A program made the position numbers and the translations under genes. Below the pieces are notes generated by a model. That model was not told where the DNA came from, searched no databases, and saw nothing but the letters and a program-made list of their open reading frames with translations. Source: DP-36 sp036004365 (GTDB taxonomy: Bacteria; Desulfobacterota; Binatia; UBA9968). Taken from it: DNA of 64,000 nucleotides. Position 1 is the first letter of the stretch. Each line of letters opens with the position of its first letter. Of this stretch, positions 8,079 to 16,525 are shown piece by piece. The DNA is taken from NCBI GenBank assembly GCA_036004365.1, contig DASYRN010000030.1, positions 1 to 64,000 of the forward strand, in the 5' to 3' direction.

Positions 8079-8567
8079 ATGAGAAGAATACAGATTGGTC
8101 TGATAGCGATAGCATTCACATTTAGCTTACACATTGTCCCTGCGAGCTGGGCGGCCGATACTCATATCATGTCTAGGGATCACCTGATGGTAGAACCCAA
8201 CGATCTAAAATGGGCCGATGTGCCCACGTTGCCGCCGGGCGCTAAAGGGGCCATCATTGAAGGGCCGCCGAATGAAGCCGTCCCATTCATGATGCGCTTA
8301 AAATTCCCCGCCAACTACAGAGTTCCCGCCCACTGGCATCCGGCTATTGAGCATCTCACCGTGCTCTCCGGAACCTTCAACATGGGCATCGGCGATAAGC
8401 TGGATATGACAAAGACCAAGGCATTGTCGCCAGGCGGTGTCATGATCATCCAGCCAAAGATTCCTCATTTTGCTTGGACAAAAGAAGAAGTGATGGTGCA
8501 GGTACACGGGGTGGGACCTTGGGGAGTCACTTACGTTGACCCGGCAGACGATCCCAGAAAAAAATAG
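8079..8567 (+). CDS. exported cupin-domain protein
   Basis: The 162-residue protein has a signal peptide (MRRIQIGLIAIAFTFSLHIV, cleavage near SWAAD) and a single cupin barrel. The first cupin motif is clear: PAHWHPAIEHLTVLSG, giving the two His and the Glu of the metal site, and the second motif includes PKIPHFAW. It is of the small exported type often annotated as ChrR-like or DUF4437 cupin. The ATG at 8079 is chosen because CCAGGAGGAGG lies just before it; the frame extends upstream to 8001. It lies alone between the sigma operon and a ChrB remnant. Reaction unknown. Confidence 0.8.
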   Translation: MRRIQIGLIAIAFTFSLHIVPASWAADTHIMSRDHLMVEPNDLKWADVPTLPPGAKGAIIEGPPNEAVPFMMRLKFPANYRVPAHWHPAIEHLTVLSGTFNMGIGDKLDMTKTKALSPGGVMIIQPKIPHFAWTKEEVMVQVHGVGPWGVTYVDPADDPRKK

Positions 8568-8768
8568 TCCTGTCAGTGTTTCAGAGCACCACGGCTGTGT
8601 TCCGCCGGTCGTTGAGGCCAGAGAATCTTAGATAGGCAATGGCGTCCCCCACCGGTGAAGCGGTGTGGCATCCTGGGCAGTGGCTGAGTATTAATGCTGG
8701 TAATTTAGTCTAGTTCCACTCCACGACAAGTGTGGACCTTCTATCGCGCATTCATTGGCGGATGAGCC

Positions 8769-9092
8769 GTGACTAGCAACTGCCTCGTTTATCCGTCGTT
8801 CATCGATTCGAATACGCGCTTCAAGTTTGTCTCTCCTAAAAGGTATAAGCTACTCGCCGCTGAAATACGCTTCGACATGTTCGAAGCGGAATTCACCCAC
8901 GAGGGTGACCGTTGCACGCTGGAAAGTTTTGATCAACTGGACAGGATGCTGACGGGGCCTTTTAGCCGCTCTTCCGCTATCAGAGCCGCAAATACCTTCC
9001 TACTTTATCACCGCTTACAATCCTGGACAAAGCATGCGTGGTGGGAATATATTCTTTATAAGAGGGGAAAAAATATCAAATGCTCAAAGTGA
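8769..9092 (+). pseudogene. degenerate ChrB-like fragment
   Basis: The first ~60 residues of this 107-codon frame align by eye with the ChrB domain. FIDSNTRFKFV matches the FVDPQGEFLYV block of the intact gene at 1636, and FDMFEAEFTHEGDRCTLESF matches its FDVPNVELGHHGPECSFDAI block. The CPWLI stretch before it is corrupted, the conserved second half is absent, and the remaining ~45 residues show no family resemblance. It starts with GTG right after a stop and has no ribosome-binding site. The tail overlaps the next gene by 13 bp. I read it as a decaying second copy of chrB. Confidence 0.5.
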
Positions 9093-10069
9093 TACCCGTG
9101 GAAGAAGCTGTCGGATTGCCGTTGGCTCACGATATCACGGAGATCGTCCCAGGGAAGCATAAAGGGCCGGCTTTCCGGCGTGGTCATGTGATTCGGCCCG
9201 AGGATGTTTCGAAGCTGTTGGACATCGGCAAGGCCCACATCTACGTTATGGAGCTGGATAAGGATGAGCTCCATGAGGAGGATGCGGCGCGAAGGCTCGC
9301 CAAAGCAGCCGCGGGGCCGAACATCCATTTGACCGATCCCGTGGAAGGTCGGGTCAATTTGGTTGCTGAAATGGCCGGACTGTTAAAGATCAATGAGACG
9401 CTACTCAGGCAGTTCAACGCTCTCGGGGATCTGATCCTCGCCACGATCCCGTCGAACCGATACGTCAAAAAGGGAGAGGTTATCGCCGGCACCCGGACGA
9501 TCCCGGTGGTTGTTAAAGACGATCTCGTCAAAAGAGCTGAGGCGCTATGCAAACAAGGCGTGATTGTGACGATTGTTCCTATACCTCAACGGCGAGTTCA
9601 TTTGATTGTTACAGGGAGTGAGGTCTATACAGGTAGAATCCAGGATGGATTTGAACCTGTGGTGCGTCGCAAACTCGCTGAAATGGGGACAGAGCTGTCA
9701 AGCGCGAAGCTGGCACCGGACGATCCGGATCAGATCGCCAACTGTATTAAGGATTCTTACCGGACCGGAGTTGATCTTATTCTGGTCAGCGGTGGTATGT
9801 CGGTCGATCCTGATGATCTCACGCCGGAAGGTATTCGACGGAGCGGCGCGCGGGTTGAAAGCCATGGGTTTCCGATTCTACCCGGCTCGATGTTTCTCAT
9901 GGCCTATCTCAATCAGACCCCCATCTTGGGGCTGTCTGGCTGTGTCCTGCATGATCCGGTGACTGCTTTCGATCTTCTTCTGCCTCGCTTGCTGGCGGGA
10001 GAGAGAATTTCTCGCTCAGACATTATCTCGATGGGCCACGGTGGGTTGCAGAAAAAACACGATCACTAA
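9080..10069 (+). CDS. molybdopterin-binding protein (MoCF domain)
   Basis: The 329-residue protein ends in a MoaB/MogA/MoeA-type molybdopterin-binding domain (about residues 170-315), recognised by HLIVTGSEVYTGRI, a LILVSGGMSVDPDD block and LPGSMFLMAYL. The N-terminal part carries an AHDIT...GPAFRRGHVI segment like MoeA domain I and an extra helical region. It is shorter than full MoeA (about 400 residues) and lacks its C-terminal domain. Proteins of this type occur next to molybdenum-enzyme and cofactor genes. moaA lies in the same block, about 3.8 kb away on the other strand. Confidence 0.8.
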   Translation: MLKVIPVEEAVGLPLAHDITEIVPGKHKGPAFRRGHVIRPEDVSKLLDIGKAHIYVMELDKDELHEEDAARRLAKAAAGPNIHLTDPVEGRVNLVAEMAGLLKINETLLRQFNALGDLILATIPSNRYVKKGEVIAGTRTIPVVVKDDLVKRAEALCKQGVIVTIVPIPQRRVHLIVTGSEVYTGRIQDGFEPVVRRKLAEMGTELSSAKLAPDDPDQIANCIKDSYRTGVDLILVSGGMSVDPDDLTPEGIRRSGARVESHGFPILPGSMFLMAYLNQTPILGLSGCVLHDPVTAFDLLLPRLLAGERISRSDIISMGHGGLQKKHDH

Positions 10070-10105
10070 AATGATAGAGGATAGAGGATAGAAGATTGAG
10101 GATAG
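10070..10105. repeat. word-like intergenic tract (GATAGAG-type)
   Basis: Between two co-directional genes the sequence repeats short variations of GAGGATAGA (AGAGGATAG, AGAGGATAG, AAGATTGAGGATAG). It is one of several low-complexity tracts built from a short word with small changes that sit at gene boundaries in this window. Confidence 0.5.
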
Positions 10106-10136
10106 TTGCAAGTTTTGGAGAAAGGAGAGAGCAAAG

Positions 10137-10787
10137 ATGCTGATTCTAAAAAGCCCTCAAGACAGGTGGGATCCTCGCTGGACTGCGCTTTTGGTTGTAG
10201 ACGTACAAAATGATTTTGTGAGTCCCAAGGGGAGTGCGGCGCAGCGGGGCGAAGATGTCACCGCATCGATAGCGATGGTCCCGAGACTCATTCGCCTCAT
10301 TGAGGAGGCGCGGCAGGTTTCGTTGCCCGTTGTTTATATCAGGACCACTCACGGCGAGTGGACGGATACTCCTAGTTGGATCTACAGAAAGTCACAAGAA
10401 AAGGTATTAGATACCTGCCGTGAGGGAACGTGGGGCGCTGAGTTTTACGAAGGGATCTCTCCCCTGCCAGATGAACGGGTCGTCATCAAGCACCGCTACA
10501 GCGCGTTTATCAACACGGACCTCAATACCGTTCTTAAGGCGAAGGGAGTCGAAAGCGTCCTCGTCACCGGCGTGGCGACGAACGTCTGCGTCGAGACTAC
10601 GGCGAGAGATGCCTACATGTACGATTACTACGTTACGATGGTGGACGACTGCGCGGCCGCTTATGACCCGAAGCTGCACGAGACGACGCTAGAAAATATC
10701 CGCCGCCATTTTGGCCTAGTAGCCTCCTCCGACGAGATTATCCAAAACTGGCAGGGGTTAAAACAAAAGAAGGCGGCAGCGGTTTAG
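10137..10787 (+). CDS. isochorismatase-family cysteine hydrolase
   Basis: The 216-residue protein has the alpha/beta fold of the isochorismatase/nicotinamidase superfamily. The catalytic triad is visible: Asp in LLVVDVQNDF (about residue 22), Lys in VIKHRYSAF (about 120) and Cys in GVATNVCVETT (about 152). The preceding cis-peptide element VTGVAT is also present. Substrates in the family include isochorismate, nicotinamide, ureidoacrylate and other amides; none can be picked from sequence. The start has a GGAGAAAGGAGAG site. It follows the molybdopterin-binding gene after a repeat tract. Confidence 0.9.
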   Translation: MLILKSPQDRWDPRWTALLVVDVQNDFVSPKGSAAQRGEDVTASIAMVPRLIRLIEEARQVSLPVVYIRTTHGEWTDTPSWIYRKSQEKVLDTCREGTWGAEFYEGISPLPDERVVIKHRYSAFINTDLNTVLKAKGVESVLVTGVATNVCVETTARDAYMYDYYVTMVDDCAAAYDPKLHETTLENIRRHFGLVASSDEIIQNWQGLKQKKAAAV

Positions 10788-10788
10788 T

Positions 10789-10865
10789 TATGAATTTTAA
10801 ATTATGAATTTTGAATTCTGAGTTTTAAGTCTAATAACTCAACACGCATAACTCAAAAGTTAAAA
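10789..10865. repeat. self-complementary word tract between convergent genes
   Basis: A+T-rich variations of TTTTGAATT/TGAGTTTT on the left are mirrored by AACTCAA/ACTCAAAAG on the right, so the tract can fold into an imperfect hairpin. It separates two convergent genes and could act as a bidirectional terminator. It belongs to the family of word tracts in this window. Confidence 0.5.
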
Positions 10866-11894
10866 CTATTTCATGAGCTCGGCGTTGATCCGGTCGAGCA
10901 TCTCGGCGGGCGGTTGTAGGACGTCTTGATCCAGCTCCGCGAGCGGCGTCTCGCAGAGATTCATTTCTTCGGCAAACTCTGCCCGGTTAGGATCGTAATA
11001 GATAAGTCCCGTCAGGAACTTTCCCTCGGCCACGGCCGCGTGGATGGCCTGCATCGCATGCATCCTGCTGGTGGGATCGTAGCTCTTCCCCAGCTTGTGC
11101 AGGACGATGCGAGATCCGTCGTGCAGCTCGACCGGCTGATCGGTCCCTTCCTTGTAATCGACTTCGATATTCTCGTAATGGGGAATAAAGTCGATGTCGT
11201 GAATCGGGTCGAGGTGCTCCTTGACATACTTCATGCTCTTGGTCGAGCCTTCGTGGTTGTTGAAAGTCACGCACGGGCTGATCACATCCAGGATCGCGCT
11301 TCCCTTGTGGGCCAGCGCCCCCTGAATCAGAGGCGAAAGTTGCTTGCGATCTCCGGAGAAGCTGCGGGCGACATAGGTGGCGCCGAGGATGATGCCGAGC
11401 TCGCAGATGTCGAGCGCCGGGTTGTCGTTGATCTTTCCCCCTTTCATCACGCTTCCCTTATCCGCAGTAGCTGAGAACTGGCCCTTAGTCAGCCCGTAGA
11501 CTCCGTTGTTCTCGACGATATAGGTGATGTTCACGTTGCGCCGCATCATGTGGCAGAAGTTCCCCAGACCGATGGCCGCGGTGTCCCCGTCTCCCGATAC
11601 CCCGATGGGCATCAGCGAATGGTTTGCTATATTGGTGCCGGTTGCCACCGCCGACATCCGTCCGTGAACCGCGTTAAAACCGAAGGATTGGCTGAGAAAA
11701 TAGGCTGGAGTTTTAGATGAGCAGCCGATGCCGCTGAGCTTAATAACCTTGCGCGGGTCGATACTGCTTTCAAAAAAGGCCCGCATGACCGAGGCCGAGA
11801 TGGCATCGTGACCGCAGCCACGGCACATGGTCGACGGAGCACCCTCGTAATCCTTCTCTTTGAGGTTTATGCGATTAACTTTTTCTCCTGCCAT
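10866..11894 (-). CDS. korB: 2-oxoacid:ferredoxin oxidoreductase, beta subunit
   Basis: This 342-residue subunit binds thiamine diphosphate and supports reversible oxidative decarboxylation of a 2-oxoacid (for example 2-oxoglutarate or pyruvate) with ferredoxin as acceptor. It shows CRGCGHD near residue 20, GIGCSSKTP near 55 and the ThDP/Mg motif GDGDTAAIG...NNGVYGLTKGQ. I start it at 11894, where MAGEKVNRINLKEKDYEG begins; the frame runs upstream without support. The start overlaps the alpha-subunit stop by 28 bp, so the two are translationally coupled. The LTKGQ and conserved Cys pattern is most like 2-oxoglutarate-type enzymes, but the substrate is not certain. Confidence 0.88.
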   Translation of the reverse strand: MAGEKVNRINLKEKDYEGAPSTMCRGCGHDAISASVMRAFFESSIDPRKVIKLSGIGCSSKTPAYFLSQSFGFNAVHGRMSAVATGTNIANHSLMPIGVSGDGDTAAIGLGNFCHMMRRNVNITYIVENNGVYGLTKGQFSATADKGSVMKGGKINDNPALDICELGIILGATYVARSFSGDRKQLSPLIQGALAHKGSAILDVISPCVTFNNHEGSTKSMKYVKEHLDPIHDIDFIPHYENIEVDYKEGTDQPVELHDGSRIVLHKLGKSYDPTSRMHAMQAIHAAVAEGKFLTGLIYYDPNRAEFAEEMNLCETPLAELDQDVLQPPAEMLDRINAELMK

Positions 11895-13717
11895 TCCTGT
11901 ACCCCTTTTCTTCCGCCTGCTCGGTGCTGGTTGATCTGTCGGACAACTTCTCCCGTGGTTAACGGAAGGCCGTCGTAGACCAGGATGCTGGTGATTTTCG
12001 AGGCCAACTCCGGCCATTCGTCTTTTACAATGGAGGCCATTTGCGCGTCGCGGTTCTGCTCCACGAGATAGATGACCTCATGAGCTTCAAGGAACTCCTT
12101 GGTTTCCTCCGTCAAAGGCAAGGCCCTCAACAAAAGATGATTGGTCTTGAGCCCAGACGCCCGCAGCCGGTCGCGCGCCTCGCGCACCGGCTCGTAGCTT
12201 GAGCCGAAGGAGATGATACCCGTCTTCACCCCCTCCTGCTTCTCCACGGCCGGCTTGGGGACGTACTTGCGGGCGGTCTCGAACTTTTTCCGCAGACGGT
12301 CAAGAGTCTCCTTGTAATCCTTTTCATCTTCGGAATAGCGCGCGTCGGCGTCATGGCCCGATCCGCGGGTAAAGTAAGCTGCTTTTCGGTTGGGATTTCC
12401 CGGGAGCGTCCGATACGGAATACCGTCCCCGTCGAAGTCAAAGTAGCGGCGGAATTTTTTTCCCTGCTTCTCCCACTGTTCAATCTGTTCGGCCGTCAGG
12501 ATTTTGCCCCGATCAAAAGGTTCTTTTTCCAATTTGAGCGGCTCCGAAGACCAGAGATTCATGCCCAGGTCGAGATCCATCATGACAAAAACCGGTGTCT
12601 GAAATCGTTCAGCGAAGTCAAAGCTTCGGCGGGCCATGTCAAAACAAGATTTCATATCGTGCGGAATCAAGATGAGGTGGCGGGTATCGCCGTGCGAAGC
12701 ATAATACATGAGTTGGATGTCGGCCTGCTGGGTTCGTGTCGGCAATCCCGTCGAGGGCCCCCCGCGTTGAATGATGAAAAAGACGCATGGAACCTCAGCG
12801 AAATAAGCGAGGCCGATCGACTCGTTCATGAGGGAGAGTCCGGGTCCCGAGGTCGAAGTCATAGCCCTAACGCCAGCCCATCCCGCTCCCACAATCATGC
12901 TCGCGGCGGCGATTTCGTCCTCCGCCTGAACGATCGCATAGGTCGCTTTGCCATCTTTCTTGCGAAGCCGCGGCATATAGTGCTCTACAGCCTCGGCCAG
13001 TGAACTGGAGGGAGTGATCGGGTACCACGAGACCACAGAGGCGCCGCCAAAAATGGCGCCCAGAGCGCAGGCGGTATTGCCTTCGGTGATAATCTTTCCT
13101 TTGTTGCCGTTCGGGATAGTTTGCAGCCGGGCGATGTTCTGCGTGTAGCCTTTTTCTTTCATGTGATTGAAGCCGGCCTGGATACAGACCAGGTTGGATT
13201 CAATCACCGCCGGTTTCTTGCCGAACGTGTCTTGGAGGACCTCTTTGATGGTCTCTATGTCGATGCCGAACAGATAAGCCAGAGCGCCGACGTAAACCAT
13301 GTTTCGCTGCTTGATCCGAAGGGGCGAGGCAGGGACGATTTTTTGGATGAGCTTATTGGCCGGTACGCCGAAGTATTGGACTCCGTCTCTTTTGAGATTC
13401 GATGCGAGCGGGTTCGAGTCATCATGAATAATAATGCCCCCGTCCCTGACGCGATAGATATCCTTGGCAGCGGTCGCGTCATTAAACATCACCATCACAT
13501 CGATGACATCCTTGCGAGCCATATAGCCTTCGGCGGAGGCCCGGATTTGATACCAAGTGGGCAATCCCTGAATGTTCGACGGGAACATGTTCTTTGAAGA
13601 GCAGGGAACACCCATTTTGAAGATTGCCTTGAACAGGACGTTGTTCGCCGAGGCGCTGCCGGTGCCGTTTTCGGTGGCTATAGAGATGCTTAGGTCGTTG
13701 ATCGGTGGGGTTTCCAT
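11867..13717 (-). CDS. korA: 2-oxoacid:ferredoxin oxidoreductase, fused gamma-alpha subunit
   Basis: The 616-residue protein fuses the gamma domain (residues 1-180: KMGVPCSSKNMFPSNIQG and GGIIIHDDSN) to the alpha pyrimidine-binding domains (about 205-616). The latter show YPITPSSSLAEA, QAEDEIAAASMIVGAGWAGVRA and TSTSGPGLSLMNE, typical of KorA/OorA. A transketolase C-terminal-like domain follows (GIISFGSSYEPVREA). With the downstream beta subunit it makes a complete two-gene enzyme. The G-A fusion is common in this family. It provides reduced ferredoxin or runs reductive carboxylation, depending on the host's metabolism. Confidence 0.9.
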   Translation of the reverse strand: METPPINDLSISIATENGTGSASANNVLFKAIFKMGVPCSSKNMFPSNIQGLPTWYQIRASAEGYMARKDVIDVMVMFNDATAAKDIYRVRDGGIIIHDDSNPLASNLKRDGVQYFGVPANKLIQKIVPASPLRIKQRNMVYVGALAYLFGIDIETIKEVLQDTFGKKPAVIESNLVCIQAGFNHMKEKGYTQNIARLQTIPNGNKGKIITEGNTACALGAIFGGASVVSWYPITPSSSLAEAVEHYMPRLRKKDGKATYAIVQAEDEIAAASMIVGAGWAGVRAMTSTSGPGLSLMNESIGLAYFAEVPCVFFIIQRGGPSTGLPTRTQQADIQLMYYASHGDTRHLILIPHDMKSCFDMARRSFDFAERFQTPVFVMMDLDLGMNLWSSEPLKLEKEPFDRGKILTAEQIEQWEKQGKKFRRYFDFDGDGIPYRTLPGNPNRKAAYFTRGSGHDADARYSEDEKDYKETLDRLRKKFETARKYVPKPAVEKQEGVKTGIISFGSSYEPVREARDRLRASGLKTNHLLLRALPLTEETKEFLEAHEVIYLVEQNRDAQMASIVKDEWPELASKITSILVYDGLPLTTGEVVRQINQHRAGGRKGVQEWQEKKLIA

Positions 13718-13875
13718 AATTGAATCGCTGCCTTACCCTCCTCCCTTAATTTTATTAACTTAACAGGGATTGGCCGGAAAGACAAGAAATCGCGATCGGC
13801 CCACGTTGGGAAAAGAAGAGATCGATTTTACCATTCTTGACCCTAAACCGAAGCCAGGAACAGCGCCGGGGGTCT

Positions 13876-14889
13876 CTAGCCTCCTAAAGTAATCATCTCG
13901 ATCTTCTTATGGTCTTTGGGGTCGTAAGCGGACGAAAGAAGGGCCTCGAGGCGCTCGTCCGAGTATCGATCTTTTCTGTTTGACCAGATAGAGGAGATCG
14001 CTTTCGATATCTCCTCGTCGGTTGCACCGCTTCTCATGAGAGCCTTCAGATCATGTCCTGTTTGAGAAAAGAGGCACGTGACTAATTTCCCGTCGGCTGT
14101 GAGCCGGGCCCGCGTGCAAGTGGAGCAAAAGGGCTCGGTCACTGAGGCTACAATACCCACTTCTCCTTTGCCGTCAACAAATTCATAATCCACTGAGGGG
14201 GCGCTCCCCTGATCCCGGCCCACCTCTGTCAACGGATAGCGGGCCTGAATCTTCTCAAGGATCTCCTTTTTCGGAACCAACTTCTCAGAGGTCCAGTTGT
14301 TTGAGTTCCCGACATCCATGTATTCGATAAAGCGGATGGGAAAGTCATTCTCCCGAGAAAACTCCACGAGGGGGAGAACGTCGCCGTCGTTCACCCCGCG
14401 CTCAATAACCGCATTGATCTTAATCGGACTCAAGCCGCCACGCTTTGCACCAAAGAGACCTTCGAGGACTTTATGAAGATCGCCCCGCTTGGTGATGCGC
14501 CTAAACTTCTCCGGGTCGAGCGTATCGATGCTGACGTTGAGGCGCTTAAGGCCGGCCTGTTTGAGAACGGAAACCTGTTCAGTCAGAAGCGAGCCGTTGG
14601 TCGTGAGGCAAAGATCCTGCAATCCCTCAAGCACCGAGAGCTTCGCAATCAATAGATGGAGATCTCTCCGAACCAGAGGCTCTCCGCCTGTGAGTCTTAT
14701 TTTATTGACCCCCAGCGGGATAAACAGCTTGACCAGCCGCGCAATCTCTTCAAACGTAAGGATCTCTTTCTTATCGATCCATTCGTACTCATCGAGAGGC
14801 ATGCAATAAATGCAGCGAAAGTTACATCGGTCGGTAACGGAGATTCTCAGGTCCCGGATCGGACGCCGGTAGGTGTCAATCAGCATCAT
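13876..14889 (-). CDS. moaA: GTP 3',8-cyclase MoaA
   Basis: This radical SAM enzyme performs the first step of molybdenum cofactor synthesis, converting GTP to 3',8-cyclo-GTP. The 337-residue protein has the N-terminal cluster motif CNFRCIYC (about residues 22-29), the GGEP SAM-binding loop near 68, LTTNGSLL, and a second 4Fe-4S site with FCSTCTRARLTADGKLVTCLF near 255-275. The terminal Gly-Gly required for activity is present (TLGG). Length is normal. Start is one of two adjacent ATGs. It is divergent from the histidine kinase gene. Together with the molybdopterin-binding protein it implies active molybdoenzymes in the host. Confidence 0.97.
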   Translation of the reverse strand: MMLIDTYRRPIRDLRISVTDRCNFRCIYCMPLDEYEWIDKKEILTFEEIARLVKLFIPLGVNKIRLTGGEPLVRRDLHLLIAKLSVLEGLQDLCLTTNGSLLTEQVSVLKQAGLKRLNVSIDTLDPEKFRRITKRGDLHKVLEGLFGAKRGGLSPIKINAVIERGVNDGDVLPLVEFSRENDFPIRFIEYMDVGNSNNWTSEKLVPKKEILEKIQARYPLTEVGRDQGSAPSVDYEFVDGKGEVGIVASVTEPFCSTCTRARLTADGKLVTCLFSQTGHDLKALMRSGATDEEISKAISSIWSNRKDRYSDERLEALLSSAYDPKDHKKIEMITLGG

Positions 14890-15018
14890 TTTTAACTATG
14901 CAATAAAGCGCCGATGCGCGCAAGCTTTTTGCTCCTGTGTAGAAAGTAAAGGAGACGCCGTGGCGCTCCCTTTAAACAGTACTTTTGCCGAAGGATTCGA
15001 TCTGCTATCCTCCCCGGC

Positions 15019-16524
15019 ATGAGCCTGCGCCAGCAACAGATTGGGGTTTTTCTGGGTACTGTTGTGGTTATTTTCGGTATCTTTGCCGCGGGGCTCTGGC
15101 TGATCGCCCAACGCCTTACGGCCGCGGCGACGTTGCAAACCGCGCTCGTCATGGCGCGCCAGGTTGAGATCGCATTGGCGGATAGTCTCCAGCAACGGTC
15201 GGTCAAATCCTCCCGAGCAGGCACTTCCTTCTGGGGCTTTTTGGGCAACCTTTTTCCCGGCAAGGCAGCGGGCAGGCCGGCGGCTTCTCTTCCTCAGTCC
15301 GAAGTTAAAGGCTTAATGCAGGCTTATGTGGCCCGCAGCGGCAGCATCGAAGCCATGTGGGTTCTCAATCCCGAGGGAAAGGTTCTATACAGCTCTTTCG
15401 GACAGGAGGGAATCCGACTCGGCGAAGATCCGTCTTGGCAGGAGCGTTTACGGGGGGATGGTCCCATAGTAACCACGCGCCATGAAGGGAAGGCCACCTA
15501 CTACGATGTGCTCGTTCCCCTACAAATGCCGAAAGGAGTTCAAGGGCCTGGCGGGCTTCGGCTGTGGATTAATCCGGCGGATTGGACCGAACTGTTGTCC
15601 GGCCTTTGGCACGAGCTCACGTTTTTGTTTGTCCTTGGCGGGGCGGTGGCTCTATTGAGCGCTTTCTTGACCACCGCTCTCTATACCCGGCGCTTTCGTC
15701 TCATCAGCGAGGCGTTGCAGGAAGCTGAGGCCGGGACTTACCAAGCGCGTCCTCGATACTTTGGTCAAGACGAAGTCGGGAAGAGCTTAGATCTCATCGA
15801 TCGCCTGGTCATGAAACAGCGTGGTGCGTCAGAATCCCCGAAACCGTTGCAACGGTTGGCCATGGCGGCGCGGGCATTAGCTCACGAAGTTAGGACTCCT
15901 CTCAATGCCCTGGCCATCCATCTTGAGCTTCTGCGTAAAACCTCTGACCCATCCCGTTCCCCCGGGTCGGCTGACAGCGAGCAACGTTCCCTTGGTGCTC
16001 TGGAAGCCGGTATTCGCCAAGTGGACCAATTGGTACGTGACTTTGCCGATTACACTGCGCCCGTTACGATAGAACCTCAGTCTCTCGATCTATCTCAAGT
16101 ACTCGATGCGAGTCTCGAGGTGGTGAAAGCCCAGTGTTCGGCTCAAAAAATTACCCTCACTAAGAATCTCCCGAGCCCGTTGTGGATCAAGGGTGACGAT
16201 ACTCGGCTAAGGCAGGCCTTCGACAACCTGTTGTGCAACGCAATAGAGGCGCAACCCAACGGAGGCGCGATTTGGGTTAACGGTCATAAGAACGGCAGCA
16301 GGCTGATTTTGGAATTTGGTGATTCGGGCCCGGGTCTTCCTCTTGAGCGGCGTACCCATCTGTTCGAGTTTGGTAAAACTACCAAGCCTGGGGGTAGCGG
16401 AATCGGTCTCCCTTTGATCCAAATCATAGTCGAGGCGCATGGGGGGACTCTGGAGTACGAAACGAACGATGAATCCGTTGGCGGCTCTACTTTTCGGATG
16501 ACGCTGCCTCTGGATAGAAATTAG
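15019..16524 (+). CDS. membrane sensor histidine kinase
   Basis: The 501-residue protein has an N-terminal helix (residues 9-31), an extracytoplasmic sensor region (about 32-195), a second helix (about 197-220), a HAMP-like linker, a HisKA dimerisation domain with phospho-acceptor H in ALAHEVRTPLNAL (near residue 292), and a HATPase_c domain. The latter shows FDNLLCNAIEA (N box), GDSGPGLP (G1), and GGSGIGLPLIQ (G2). The sensor contains a PAS/CACHE-like strand AMWVLNPEGKVLYSS. It phosphorylates the NtrC-type regulator encoded 1 bp downstream. The signal is unknown. Confidence 0.92.
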   Translation: MSLRQQQIGVFLGTVVVIFGIFAAGLWLIAQRLTAAATLQTALVMARQVEIALADSLQQRSVKSSRAGTSFWGFLGNLFPGKAAGRPAASLPQSEVKGLMQAYVARSGSIEAMWVLNPEGKVLYSSFGQEGIRLGEDPSWQERLRGDGPIVTTRHEGKATYYDVLVPLQMPKGVQGPGGLRLWINPADWTELLSGLWHELTFLFVLGGAVALLSAFLTTALYTRRFRLISEALQEAEAGTYQARPRYFGQDEVGKSLDLIDRLVMKQRGASESPKPLQRLAMAARALAHEVRTPLNALAIHLELLRKTSDPSRSPGSADSEQRSLGALEAGIRQVDQLVRDFADYTAPVTIEPQSLDLSQVLDASLEVVKAQCSAQKITLTKNLPSPLWIKGDDTRLRQAFDNLLCNAIEAQPNGGAIWVNGHKNGSRLILEFGDSGPGLPLERRTHLFEFGKTTKPGGSGIGLPLIQIIVEAHGGTLEYETNDESVGGSTFRMTLPLDRN

Positions 16525-16525
16525 T

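Noticed and set aside
8577..8730. Minus-strand frame with a CPGCH haem-binding-like motif
   Set aside because: No start codon or ribosome-binding site, under 45 codons and no other cytochrome feature; possibly a remnant but not supportable.
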